Assembly: GCF_019112545.1 (NCBI RefSeq)
Contig: NW_025064887.1
Coordinates: 912,524-976,523, forward strand
Source: Guyanagaster necrorhizus
Lineage: Eukaryota > Basidiomycota > Agaricomycetes > Agaricales > Physalacriaceae
Reading direction: 5' to 3'
DNA: 64,000 bases
A model generated the notes under the pieces. It saw only the letters and a program-made list of their open reading frames with translations. It was not told the DNA's origin and did no database searches. Positions 34,844 through 45,416 of the stretch are shown here, piece after piece. The position numbers and the translations under genes were made by a program. How positions within the stretch are numbered: the stretch's first letter is position 1; the number at the start of each line of letters is the position of its first letter.

Positions 34844-35287
34844 TGTTATGATTTTTTCTTTTAACCCCTATTTATGCTTAGTCAAGATGTTAAGAACAAG
34901 TGCTTAAAGACCATGGGGACAGCTTAGTCATCACAACAAGCTGACTTCATCATAGTTTTCTGATACTACTAATGACCAACAATAAGTGCACAATTGGCCT
35001 TTTATGTACAGTAATAATGCTCAAGGACAATGGGCATCCAGGACAGAGAGATACACAATAAGTACAAAGTATTAATAGTGAATCATGTACCATATTTAAG
35101 AAAGCTTGCTCTTGCTAGTAATCCCAGCTTTGAGCTAAAGTTTATAACTACCATTCTATCTTGAGTCAATCCTTGACCTTGTAACACACCAGCCAGATAC
35201 ACATTAGTGGACTCAGCTGATCCCTCAAAGTGCAAAGGGACATCTGTTTATCATATGTATTAGCTCACATGACACTTGAGCCTAACA
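34844..35287 (+). repeat. E7 5' LTR
   Basis: 444 bp, TGTTATGATTTTTTC to GAGCCTAACA. TATA-like TATTTAAG 35093-35100, self-primer 35126-35138. Confidence 0.97.
35093..35138 (+). promoter_or_regulatory. E7 LTR promoter: TATA box and RNA 5' end
   Basis: TATTTAAG at 35093-35100, then AGCTTTGAGCTAA at 35126-35138, 33 bp downstream: the inferred RNA start and self-primer. Confidence 0.77.
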
Positions 35288-35288
35288 A

Positions 35289-35301
35289 TTAGCTCAAAGC
35301 T
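35289..35301 (+). promoter_or_regulatory. E7 primer-binding site (self-primed)
   Basis: TTAGCTCAAAGCT, 2 nt inside the 5' LTR and perfectly complementary over 13 nt to AGCTTTGAGCTAA in the same LTR (35126-35138). Confidence 0.9.
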
Positions 35302-35343
35302 TTCTCCTTCTCTTTCTCAAGTTCAATTGTGCTGAGAAACCGA

Positions 35344-36636
35344 ATGCCCCCTTCTAGCAATGACAACCCAAATTTCAACTATGAGTTCTTCAAACTCCTC
35401 TCCTCTATCATTGGAATATTGATTGGTTTATTGGTGATCATCCAGCTGTGCCAGGGATACCATTCCATTACTGCCTGGGCTATTAGATACTATCAAGAAT
35501 TCCAAAACATTCAACATATCTTATGCAACATAACTCTTGACCTTCCTCTCTATGACATCCCTGAATTCTGACGAATGACCTACCAGCCCCCAGAAGCCAG
35601 GCCTAGTGGCATGCATCAGGAGAATGGTCAAGAAGAAGAGAAAAGATAGTACTCCTCTTGATCTGGAAACTAGGACCATAGCATTCTAAGAAGGTATAGA
35701 ATCCTTGTATCTGGAAACCCTCCTGAGGTCTAGAATCTCTCAGAGGACTTCTTCCAGCAGTCCCTCTCCTCCTCTTCTGCCTCTCAGACCCATGAGATTG
35801 CTGACCATACCTGAGACTCTCTTGATGCCCCTTGGATGGCTTCAAGATCTCATACACCAACACCTGGTAGCCAGTCTCATGGCCTCTGTTCTCCCACAGC
35901 CATTAGCACCCGGGTGGAAGAAGATATCACTGACCAGCCCAATGATGAGCAAAGACGATGAGAACAATGGAAAAAAACTGTATGCCAGTACTTTCCAACC
36001 TGAGACTTTACTGTCCCCTTCAACTATGATGAGGCTGTCCAACAAGAAGGGCATAGGCAGTGGAATGAGCCACAGCTAGTATGCCATGAGTCTGAAAGCA
36101 GGGTCTCAATGGAAGAGTCTCAGAGAAGAGCAGCCACCAAGTACAATGAGCAGAACAGAGACTGCCAGTGAGAGGTAGAGAGAGGAAGATTGGCCAGAGC
36201 CAATGTTTCCAACTGGTATGGACTCTGACCAGAAGTCACTAGTGTACTTGCACCAGTATGAGCAGACCCCTCCCTCTTCACCCCTATCTTCAGAGAACCA
36301 AGCACTTCACAAAGCGAAACCTCTGAATATTGGGCTGATGGCACTTGTACCAGGAGGGGACTAAGATCTCCAATCCTGCAATACCCCCCTTTCCAATGAA
36401 CCTCCAGTGCCGACTCTGCATTTGGAAGTGACGAGTCTGTCCTTGGACACTATAGACTCTGAGTCCCTAACAATGCCCACATCCCCACCTGTGCACTCCA
36501 AGGATTTCTCAGAAGTAGGATCATTGAACAGCTTATCAATGATGACTACCAACAGAACATTCACCTCTATCATGAGCAAGTGAAGATGGCAAGAGCAGCT
36601 GGGGGAAACCAGTATGACTCCACTATTGGCAGTTGA
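35344..36636 (+). pseudogene. E7 ORF1, pre-Gag protein with N-terminal hydrophobic segment, stops only
   Basis: 431 codons, ATG 35344 to TGA 36634-36636, frame kept throughout. Residues 1-17 are polar to aromatic (N-Y-E-F-F-K), residues 18-36 are hydrophobic (LLSSIIGILIGLLVIIQLC), then QGYHSITAWAIRYYQEFQ and LPLYDIPEF; open to 35571. Later conserved blocks: DSLDA near 35815, FNYDEAV near 36020, AATKYNEQN near 36130, and a C-terminal FSEVGS...YQQNIHLYHEQVKMARA ending NQYDS at 36605-36619. No signal-peptide cleavage pattern, enzyme motif or zinc ligand set is evident. Gag begins in its last 23 bases. Family not recognised. Possible roles are anchoring Gag to a membrane or particle assembly; neither can be shown from sequence alone. 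Confidence 0.85.
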
Positions 36637-38491
36637 CCTGCTGCCACCTATGACAATACATCAAGTTCTGCAACTGCTGGTCTGAGCACCCAGCCAGAGC
36701 AGTGAGGCAATGATATAGCTGGGGAAGGCCAGGAGTTTCTATGACCTGCCCACCACTTCCCTTCTCAAGGAAGAAGGGGATGACAAGAACACAGAGGAAA
36801 CTGAAAGTAGTGACCCACCCTGGCCTGGTGGAGGATATGCATATGAAATGACCAACAAAGAAGAATTGGAGAAAGAAATAAAGAAGGTGAGGATATAGGA
36901 ATACCAGGGATACTACCTGCAAGAAGTGAACTTTTTATGGTGGGATGCTACTTGAGTAGCATTCCAATTGGGATAATTATATCTTCATTCCACCACTGAC
37001 AAACAAACAGAAATCCTGAGGTATGCAGCAACAGATTATACTGCAAACCAATATAACAAGAGACACTCCGAAGATCAAGTTCAAGGACTGCTGACATATC
37101 AAATGCTGACACCTATACAACCAATGCTGAAGACACCACCCATAACCTCTAGACACACTGTATACACAGCCCCATCAATTCAGAGTACCTTTTTATACTT
37201 CGTCCCTTTGTTCTGATCAATGGCAACTCAGCTATCTCAGCTACAACTGCTACCAAAAGAGAGACTGATCAGCTACCAAAACCCTTAGACTGGCCATGGG
37301 AGCAAGCTTCTAGGAGCATAGCTGCCACCTGATGAAGCCATGAGAAGCAATACTGGGAAAGAACCAATCTGGGATGATCCAGAGGCAGTATGACTGGGGT
37401 TCACAATTCAAGACAGGGTAATTGTCTGAAAGAAAGAGATGCCTCAAGGCAGTCCTATTGCCAATGATAACTCTCTCCATTCATTCTCAGGACCACCATA
37501 CAAGTGGAACTGACCTCTGTTCTCTGAGTGGCCTAACCTGATGGGTGCATTACCTCATGATGCAGCCATTCTCCAGTGCCACTCTGACCTATTATAAAAG
37601 CCCCACCTCTTCAAAGAGGCTTCTGATGATATCAACTGATTTATTGTTGATTGCAAACAATACTTTAAGGTCTATATTGAGTACTTGGGGACTGACATGA
37701 ACAAGGTCATTTTTGCAGCCTCTTATCTCAAAGAAAAGGCCAAAAACTGATGGATTCTTATCTCCTCTAGCTTCCAATCATCAACTTGGGAGCATTATTA
37801 ATACTCCTCATGGCTGGCATTTAAACAAATGCTATATGACAAATTCATTGATCTGGCAGTACAAGAAGTACATAAACAAAAGATCAAAGAATACAAGATG
37901 AGAGACAAAATGGCCACCAACTACTTTGATGAGCTGGAACAGCTTGCAAAACTCATCGGAATCAGGAAAGACATAGCAAACGATGGGAGAATGGTCAAGG
38001 CTCTCAAGCGAGGAGTTTCCCCTTTATACATCATGATGATCTCAGCAATCAGTGTCAGAGTCCTGATGCTGAATGGATATGATGAATAAAAGAAACAGAT
38101 CATTGAGATGTATAAGGAATGACAAAGGCAGAAAGTGGAATCAATGATGCTACAAGATTACTCCAAAAAGCTGATACTGCCAACCCTGAATAAAATATCA
38201 GGGACAACTGCTGGGAAATCACTGAGACCCTCTATAGCCTTTTCCTATAGCACTCAGAAGATCAGAACCAGGATGACATATACTAGAGCAGGAAAGCTGA
38301 TGGACATTGATCACATGAAAAAAGAAAGGTGTTTCAACTGTGGGCAGAAGGGCCATATAGCAAAGGACTGTCTGAAGAAGAAGTGAATCTGGAAAGATAT
38401 CTGTGCACAGATAGCTAACCTGCAGAAAGAAGAAGAAGAGCTTGGCATGGAGACAAAGGTGGAGGAAGTAAAAGACAGGGCCAGTCAGTGA
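36614..38491 (+). pseudogene. E7 gag: capsid and zinc knuckle, stops only
   Basis: 626 codons, ATG 36614 (inside the Q-Y-D-S codons of ORF1, +1 frame) to TGA 38489-38491. The N-terminal third is acidic and low in structure. Conserved stretches: KKVRIQEYQGYYLQEVNFLW near 36880, HSEDQVQGLLTYQM near 37065, then TIQDRVIV near 37410. Capsid about 37600-38130: KPHLFKEASDDIN, CKQYFKVYIEYL, MNKVIFAASYLKEKAK, FKQMLYDKFIDLAVQE, ATNYFDELEQLAKL, the typical Ty3/gypsy Gag fold signature. CCHC zinc knuckle 38330-38371, about residues 573-586, all ligands intact. At 625 aa it is long for a fungal retrotransposon Gag. Nonsense codons at several places, all one transition from sense. Confidence 0.9.
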
Positions 38492-41400
38492 GCAATTCCA
38501 CTGAGCTGACCAAAGAACTTTATGGTGTGCAATCCCCAGCCACTAGTCAGACTGATAGTATCTCTGTAGCTACTTTTATACCTACTATGCATTCAAATAT
38601 ATCACAAACCATTAAAATGCACATCAAAGAATCACAAAACTCAACTCAAGTGCCCACAGGCCAAACAGAGGCAGAGAGCCCCACCACTTGGCTCAAACCA
38701 TTCAACACAGAATAGACCTTAAGAGCAATCAAGGATGCTATGAGCAAAGAAGCAGTGAAAGCCATACTAAAGAACTGAGTCCATTGGACTAGGACTGAAG
38801 AAGTTATTGACAAAGTAGTAGAAGAAATAAAAGGAACAGAATAGTGTCTGGCCCTGGAATGGCTTGACGAACTCCAGGGCCTGCAAAAGTTCATCCAGTG
38901 GACCAAAGCAGCTGGATGAGACTTGATCACCAAGGCACAGATCAAAACTCTCATGTCTCGATCCATCTATACAGTAACCAATCTAATCGACAGTGGATGT
39001 ATGAGGAGTTCTATCAACCATGCTTTTGTCAACAAGCATTGACTCCCAACCCAGGCCACAGTGGCTTCAATTCTGGTTTACAATGCTGACAGAACAAAAA
39101 ACTAAGCCAGTTTGATTACTGAATTTGTGGAGCTGAGACTTACAATCAGCAACCACTCAGAGCAAATCGACCTAGCCATCACAGATCTTGGGACCAAGGA
39201 AGTTTTCCTTGGCTATGACTGGCTCATATGTCATAACCTGTTGATCAACTGGAAAACCAGATGGATCACTTTCATCAGATGCCAATGTTGGAAGATCCCA
39301 TTTGAACTTCCTGATGAAGACCCCAAAGATCAGTGGGATAAAGAAATGGAGGATGGAGAGACAATCCTTGCTGTTGACCTGCAACAAGAACTGCACCTCC
39401 AGACAATACATCACACTAATGATCTAGCTGCCAAGACCAATGAACAAAGGGAGGAAAGGACCTTTGAAGAAATGGTGTCTGACTGGGCATGCGACTTCAA
39501 AGACCTGTTTGAAAAAGAGAGTTTTGATGAATTGCCAAAGCCCAAACCCTGAGATCATGCAATTGAGCTCATCCCAAATGCTAATGCCAATCTGAACTGC
39601 AAGATATATCCACTTGGTAACAATGAGCAGAAGGAACTCGACAAGTTCCTGGAAGAAAACTTATCCAGTGGACACATCAGACTATCCAAGTCTCCCATGG
39701 TTTCACCATTCTTCTTCATCAAAAAGAAGGATGGTAAGCTACAGCTAGTCTAGGACTACCGAAAGCTCAATGAAATGACTATAAAAAACTAATACCCTCT
39801 TCCACTAATCTTGGAACTAATGGACAAACTCTGAGGTGCCAAGTACTATACAAAACTCAATGTCTGCTGGGGGTATAACAACATCTGCATCAAGGAAGGA
39901 GATGAGTGGAAGGTGGCATTCAGGATGAACTAGAGGTTGTTTGAGCCAACAGTTATGTTCTTTAGGCTCACCAACTCCCTGGCCACATTTCAGTGGATAA
40001 TGAACAATATATTCAGAGACCTCATTGCCACTGGAAAGATCACCATTTATCTTGATGATATTCTAATCATGTTCAAGACAAAGGAAGAACATCAGAAGCT
40101 AGTATGGCAAGTATTAGCTCTCATGAGGAAACATAAATTATTCCTCAAAGCTGAAAAATACAAGTTTGAGGTACTTGAGACAGAATACCTAGAGGTTATC
40201 ATCTCTGAAGGAAGCATCTGAATGGATTCCATCAAGATTGCAGAAGTAATAGAGTGGCCGGAACCAGTCAAGAAAAAAGAGCTATAGTCATTCTTTGGAT
40301 TCACAAATTTCTACTGATGCTTCATCTAGGACTACAGTAAAATAGTCTGTCCAATGACTCAGCTCACTGGCAATGCTCTCTGGACATGGGGACCCTCCCA
40401 ACAGACCACCTTCGATGATCTAAAGTGCCAGCTAGCAGAAGACATCATACTCATCATCTCAATGCAAGAAGAAAAGTTTTGAGTGGAAGCGGACTTAAGC
40501 GAGAGAGCTATTGGAGCCATCTTATCCTAAGAACAAGATGGCAGGTGGCAACCAGTTGCATTCCTATCAAAGGCACTCACTATGATAGAATGAAACTATG
40601 AGATATATGATAAAGAACTCTTCATCATCATGCTCACCCTAGAAGAGTGGTGACATTATCTGATCAGAGCAACTGAGATCTTCGAAATCTGAACCAATCA
40701 CTAGAATCTCCAGTATTTCCAACAACCTCAAAAATTGAATTGCTAACAGACAAGATGAGTCACCAAACTGAGCCAGTACCAGTATATGCTTTATCATAAG
40801 ATGGATACTGCCAATAAAAAGGCTGACCTACTCAGTCGAAGGACAGATCACAACCAAGGCAGAATGGACAATGAAGGAGTGATGTTACTATGCTCTGAAC
40901 ACTTTAGAGCAATGATAATACCAACAGAGGAGGAGATTCATGAACACATAAAGAGTGCAACCTATGACAGCCACAAGTGGGACTAATGAGTAGCCCCCTC
41001 CCTTAACCATGAATGGGAAATGATGAAGGACAGAGAATTGATCTGCTACAATGGACAAATCTATATTCCAAGGGATCAGAGACTCCACAGAGAGATCATT
41101 GCTACCTGCTATGATCACACAATGGCTGGCCATCCCAGCATAGTCAAAATCAAGGAGTTGGTACTATGGGAATACTGATGGCCCAAGATGGGCAATGATA
41201 TCATGGCATACATCAGAGCATGTGAAGTTTGTCAATGAGGAAAAGCATTGATGCAGATCTGGCCTGCTCTCTTACACCTGAATGAAATCCCATCATCACC
41301 ATGGACCCACATCTCAGTTGATATGATCATGGGATTACCAGACTGCAATGAATATGATGCCATTATCATCATAGCTGATCAGTTTTCAAAAGCAATCATT

Positions 41401-42378
41401 CTAATTATCTGCTCAACTGAACTCACTTCAGAAGGTTGGGCAAAAATCTTATATGATAAAGTTTATACCAAATATGGCATGCCACAAGTGGTCATCTCAG
41501 ACAGAGGACCACAATTCATCTCAAAATTCCTGGATGACCTCTACCATCTCCTACATATTAAGTGCAATGCCTCAACCACATACCATCTTCAGACCGATGG
41601 ACAGACAGAGCATATCAACCAAGAAGTTGAAAAATATCTCTGACTTTTTATCAACTATCAACAGGATGACTGGGTGAAATGGTTGGCTCTCATGGCCTTC
41701 CAGCATAATAATCAAATCCACTCAGCAACAGGAAAAACCTCATTCTTCATTAACTATGGGTGACACCCAAATATTGCCATCATAGAACAATACCATGTCA
41801 CCACACCTGCCTCTATAGACTTTGCCTTCATAATGACAAAGATCCATGCTGAAACCAAGGTAGCATTAGAATGTGTGGCATCAGCCATGAAATCATAATA
41901 TAACAAACACTGCTGACCAGCTCATACATACTTGCCAAACAACAAAGTATGGTTAGGCACCACAAACCTTCATCTGCCATGATCCAAACAAAAACTCACT
42001 AATAAGTATACAGGCCCTTTTCCCATCATTGCGAAAGTTGGAGTAAGTATATATAAACTCAAGCTACCACCTTCCTGGAAAATTTATGATGTCTTCAATG
42101 AGACATTATTATCCCTATATATCGCACCAGCATTTTCCAATCAGGAAAAACCATCACCATCACCACCAGACCTGATTAATGATGAAGAACACTATAAAAT
42201 TGATCAAATCCTACACCATAAACTATGCAAAATCAAAGCAAAAGAGAGGAGATTGATGACAACAGTCAACTACCTGGTCAGCTGAAAGGGATATAGACCT
42301 GAATCCAATCAATGGATCAATGAAAAACTAATAAATGCAGAGGAGGTGATACATGACTATGAGCCATCTCTAAATTAA
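38488..42378 (+). pseudogene. E7 pol: PR-RT-RNase H-IN-chromodomain, catalytic residues intact
   Basis: 1297 codons, GTG 38488 overlapping gag TGA (GTGA), TAA 42376-42378. Domains with residue numbers from the GTG: protease L-I-D-S-G, Asp168; RT with [13 protein letters not shown] and Y-L-D-D at 521-524; RNase H Asp669 in VEAD; integrase zinc site His877, His882, Cys912, Cys915; integrase core Asp945 (SVDMI), Asp1005 (SDRGPQF), Glu1041 (QTEHINQ), spacing D-35-E; chromodomain about 1232-1290 (EHYKIDQILHHKL, YLVS, KGYRPESNQWINEKL). The catalytic core 41248-41643 is open for 131 codons. About 20 in-frame stops lie elsewhere, each one transition from an Arg, Gln or Trp codon. Chromodomains of this kind bind methylated histone H3 in known chromoviruses and guide integration to heterochromatin. 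Confidence 0.95.
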
Positions 42379-42398
42379 GCCATTAGGATGATGGTCTT

Positions 42399-42411
42399 AA
42401 AGAGAGAGTAA
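42399..42411 (+). promoter_or_regulatory. E7 polypurine tract
   Basis: AAAGAGAGAGTAA directly before the 3' LTR, after the shared CATTAGGATGATGGTCTT leader. Confidence 0.85.
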
Positions 42412-42855
42412 TGTTATGATTTTTCCTTCTAACCTCTATTTATGCTTAGTCAAGGCATCAAGAACAAGTGCTTAAAGACTATGGAGACAGCTTAGTCATC
42501 ACAACAAGCTGACTTCATCATAGTTTTCTGATGCTACCAATGACCAACAACAAGCACACAATTGGCCTTTTATATACAGTAATGATGCTCAAGGACAATA
42601 GGCATCCAGGACAGAGAGATACACAATAAGTACAAAGTATTAATAGTGAATCATGTACCATATTTAAGAAAGCTCACTCTCACTGGTAACCCCAGCTTTG
42701 AGCTAAAGTTTATAACTACCATTCTACCTCGAGTCAATCTTTGACCTTGTGACACACTAGCCAGATATATATTAGTGGACTCAGCTGATCTCTCAAAGTG
42801 CAAAGGGACACCTGTTTATCATGTGTATTAGCTTACATGACACTTGAGCCTAACA
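42412..42855 (+). repeat. E7 3' LTR
   Basis: 444 bp, TGTTATGATTTTTCC to GAGCCTAACA; same length as the 5' copy. Confidence 0.97.
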
Positions 42856-44011
42856 CCTTTGCTATATGGCCTTTCTGCTCACAATTGAAGTATTTGCCTT
42901 TCTTCTTCATCCAATCAATATCCATGGGCTTCTCTGTCCCTATATACATTGTTCTAGTTCCAGTCTTCTGTGCACTATAGGTCAGGGCCATTGAGGATCC
43001 CTGTGATTTTTTGGCAGTTGTCTCTGATGATTTGGAGTTATTTAGGGTTGGTGGGGTTGGCTTCTTCAAATAGTCTTGCAGGGTCAATGATTCCACTTTC
43101 TATCTTTGTTGCTCCTTATACATCCCAATGATTTGTTCCTTCCACTCATCATATCCTACCAGCATCAATGCCTTGATGCTGATTGCTGAGATCATCATGA
43201 TGTACAAGAAGGGAACCTCTCTCTTGAGGGCCTTAACTATTCTTCCATCATTGGCCATATTGTCTCTAATGCCAGTGAGCTTCATGAGCTGCTTTAGCTC
43301 ATCAAAATAGTCTATCACCATCTTTTCTCTTATCTTGTAGTCCTTGATTTTTTGTTTGTGGACTTTTTATACTGCTGGGTCAATGAACTTGTCATGTAAC
43401 ATTTGTTTAAAGACTGGCCAGAAAGGATAGTGGTAGTGCTCTCAAGTCAATGATCAGAAGTTAGGAGAGATGAGGATTCACCAAGTTTTGGCCTTCTCTT
43501 CAAGGTAAAAGATGGTGAATATGACTTTATTCATGTTGGTTCTCAGGAATCCAATATAGACCTTGAAGTATTATTCACAGTCAACCAGAAATTAGTCAAT
43601 GTTATTGGATGCTCTTTTGAAGGGGTGGGGCTTCTGAAGCAAATCTGGTCAACATTGCAGTACAGCAGCATCCATGGGTAACATGCCCATAGGGTTGAGC
43701 CAGTCCATGAATGGGGAGCATCACCACTTGGTTGGTGGCCCAGAAAAGGAGTGAAGGGAATTGTCATTCATGACAGGACTTCCCTAGAGAGCTGCTTCTT
43801 TTTAGATAATGATGCTGTCCCATATGATGAATTCTAATTAGACTGCTTCAGGATTATCTTGTACTGGTTTCTTTCCTGCTCCACTTCTGAAGGCCTCATT
43901 GGGTGAGGGCTGGGCTCCCAGAATTCAGCTTCCTTTGCTGGTCTAGGGATTTTGGTAGGAGCTTGGTGAGTTGACCAGCTGTGGTCAGGATCTGAATAGC
44001 TGGATTGCTAT
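42856..44011 (-). pseudogene. E6 gag, capsid and zinc-knuckle part
   Basis: Minus strand between E7 and the second 1405-bp solo LTR. The zinc knuckle begins at about 42900 and has Tyr in place of the first Cys (YFNCEQKGH). Capsid on 43100-43650: EQQRQK, GYDEWKEQIIGMYK, YIMMISAISIKALM, MVIDYFDELKQLMKLTG (open 43100-43321), EKAKTW, and KPHPFKRAS near 43610-43630. The 43543-43767 stretch (LLYCNVDQ, NDNSLHSF equivalents) covers the segment before the capsid. Confidence 0.9.
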
Positions 44012-45416
44012 TGATGTGCTTGGTAATGGCTAAGTGACTAAGAGAAGTGAATGAGGAATGAACTCTCAAACACCAACACCTAACCACTCAATACACAATC
44101 ACCAAATACAGTTGAGGTCAGTTGTTTTGAGTATAATAGAAGCACTCTTGCAGTCTTAAGTAAAATCAAAGAAACAGTCAATAAAGACAGTTATTCAACT
44201 CTATCTTGCTTTCAAAGATGCAATGCTCATGAGAGTAGTTTATAGCAATGTTTAAGTATAATTAGGACTTAGAATCAATGCCAAATTGCGCTCTAAATCA
44301 ACTTAGAATATTCTGAAACTCAATGAACTCCAAAACCCAAATACTAAGTCTATCAAGCACTTAGGCTTGACTAGCTGCACTCTTGGCTGGCTAGCAGTCC
44401 TCAAAACCAAAGAACTTGTATTCTGATGCTGAAACCCTTATAGTTTGGAATCTAAATTAATCTAAAACCCAAAATACAGTTATTATTCCAATCCAATCCT
44501 CTCTAAGTGACAAAGCAACTTAAATAAATCACTAAGTCAAAGCAGAACTCAAAATCCTTTGTCCCAGGGACCAGATACAGTGGGCTAGAAGGCCTGAATG
44601 CAGAGGTGGGTCACTTGCTTGCTATTTTTCCCTCATTCCCTTCTTTTATACATCAACAACAGGTACAGAATCTATAAATAAAGCATTCAAAATAATATTT
44701 CTCCTGTTTAAAGCGGAATCATGCCATTATTCTGGAATGGCAGCACTTCTGGACTCTCCTAGGCTTGCCCAGAATCACCTAGCCACCACACAGCTTTATT
44801 TTAAGCCTACAGTGCCTGTGGGTACCTAACTCCTTTCTGTCTACTCAGAGTTTTGATTTTCTGAGTTATTCTTAGTAGCTCAATCAATCAGGCCTGGTCA
44901 ACCGGTCCTATCCACTCTATTCCTCTGAATTCTAAGTCCTTTAGATCACCTGATACCTAGAAAATTTTGACTTAGGCATTTGAGTCAAAACTCACAGTGC
45001 TAGCCACAGATCATTGGGTCTCACTTCTTACTGCTCCTGGATGATGCTATCTTTACTCAATACTCCACAACTGGCTATGGTATTATACCCCTAGCTGTCT
45101 TAGAATATACTTGTCTTAGTGGCATGTAGAATTGGCCCTATTTGAGGTACCATTTCTAAGTCCAACTTGGACTTAATATTTTCCAAGGTGTGGTGCTGAA
45201 CTTTTCTAAGTTCAAACCTGACTTAGGATTCTTATCCTTAGGCCATGTTATTTTTACAAAGTCCAATTTGGACTTAGTATTAGTGACTAGCATGACTATC
45301 AGCTCAGAGCCTCAGCTATAGTCCTCTACTGGCTAATGATCCTCAGTTACTAGTATATTCTAGTGTGTTATGTAGAATTTGCAAATTATAGGGCTGAACA
45401 TGTAGCCTGCATATCA
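44012..45416 (-). repeat. Solo LTR of an unrelated family, copy 2 (1405 bp, inverted)
   Basis: Same 1405-bp unit as 30711-32115 on the opposite strand, inserted in the E6 gag. Flanking bases CTAT (44008-44011) and CTGT (45417-45420) differ by one transition and are consistent with a 4-bp target duplication. Identity to copy 1 is very high; the differences I found are all transitions, for example GCTGTT against GCCATT at the end, which both derive from GCCGTT. Confidence 0.85.

Larger units (their letters stand above)
34844..42855 (+). mobile_element. E7: complete 8.0-kb chromovirus, best-preserved gene plan
   Basis: Two 444-bp LTRs; target bases CTTTT (34839-34843) and CCTTT (42856-42860), one transition apart, in the E6 gag zinc knuckle. 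ORF1 35344-36636, gag 36614-38491 and pol 38488-42378 all keep their frame from start to stop, so E7 is the reference for the family. Damage is by nonsense and missense only. LTR pair by eye: about 34 differences in 444 bp, all transitions. Confidence 0.97.

Noticed and set aside
30711..45416. The two 1405-bp units as the LTR pair of one large element
   Set aside because: They are in inverted orientation and each has its own target duplication, so they cannot be the two LTRs of one element.
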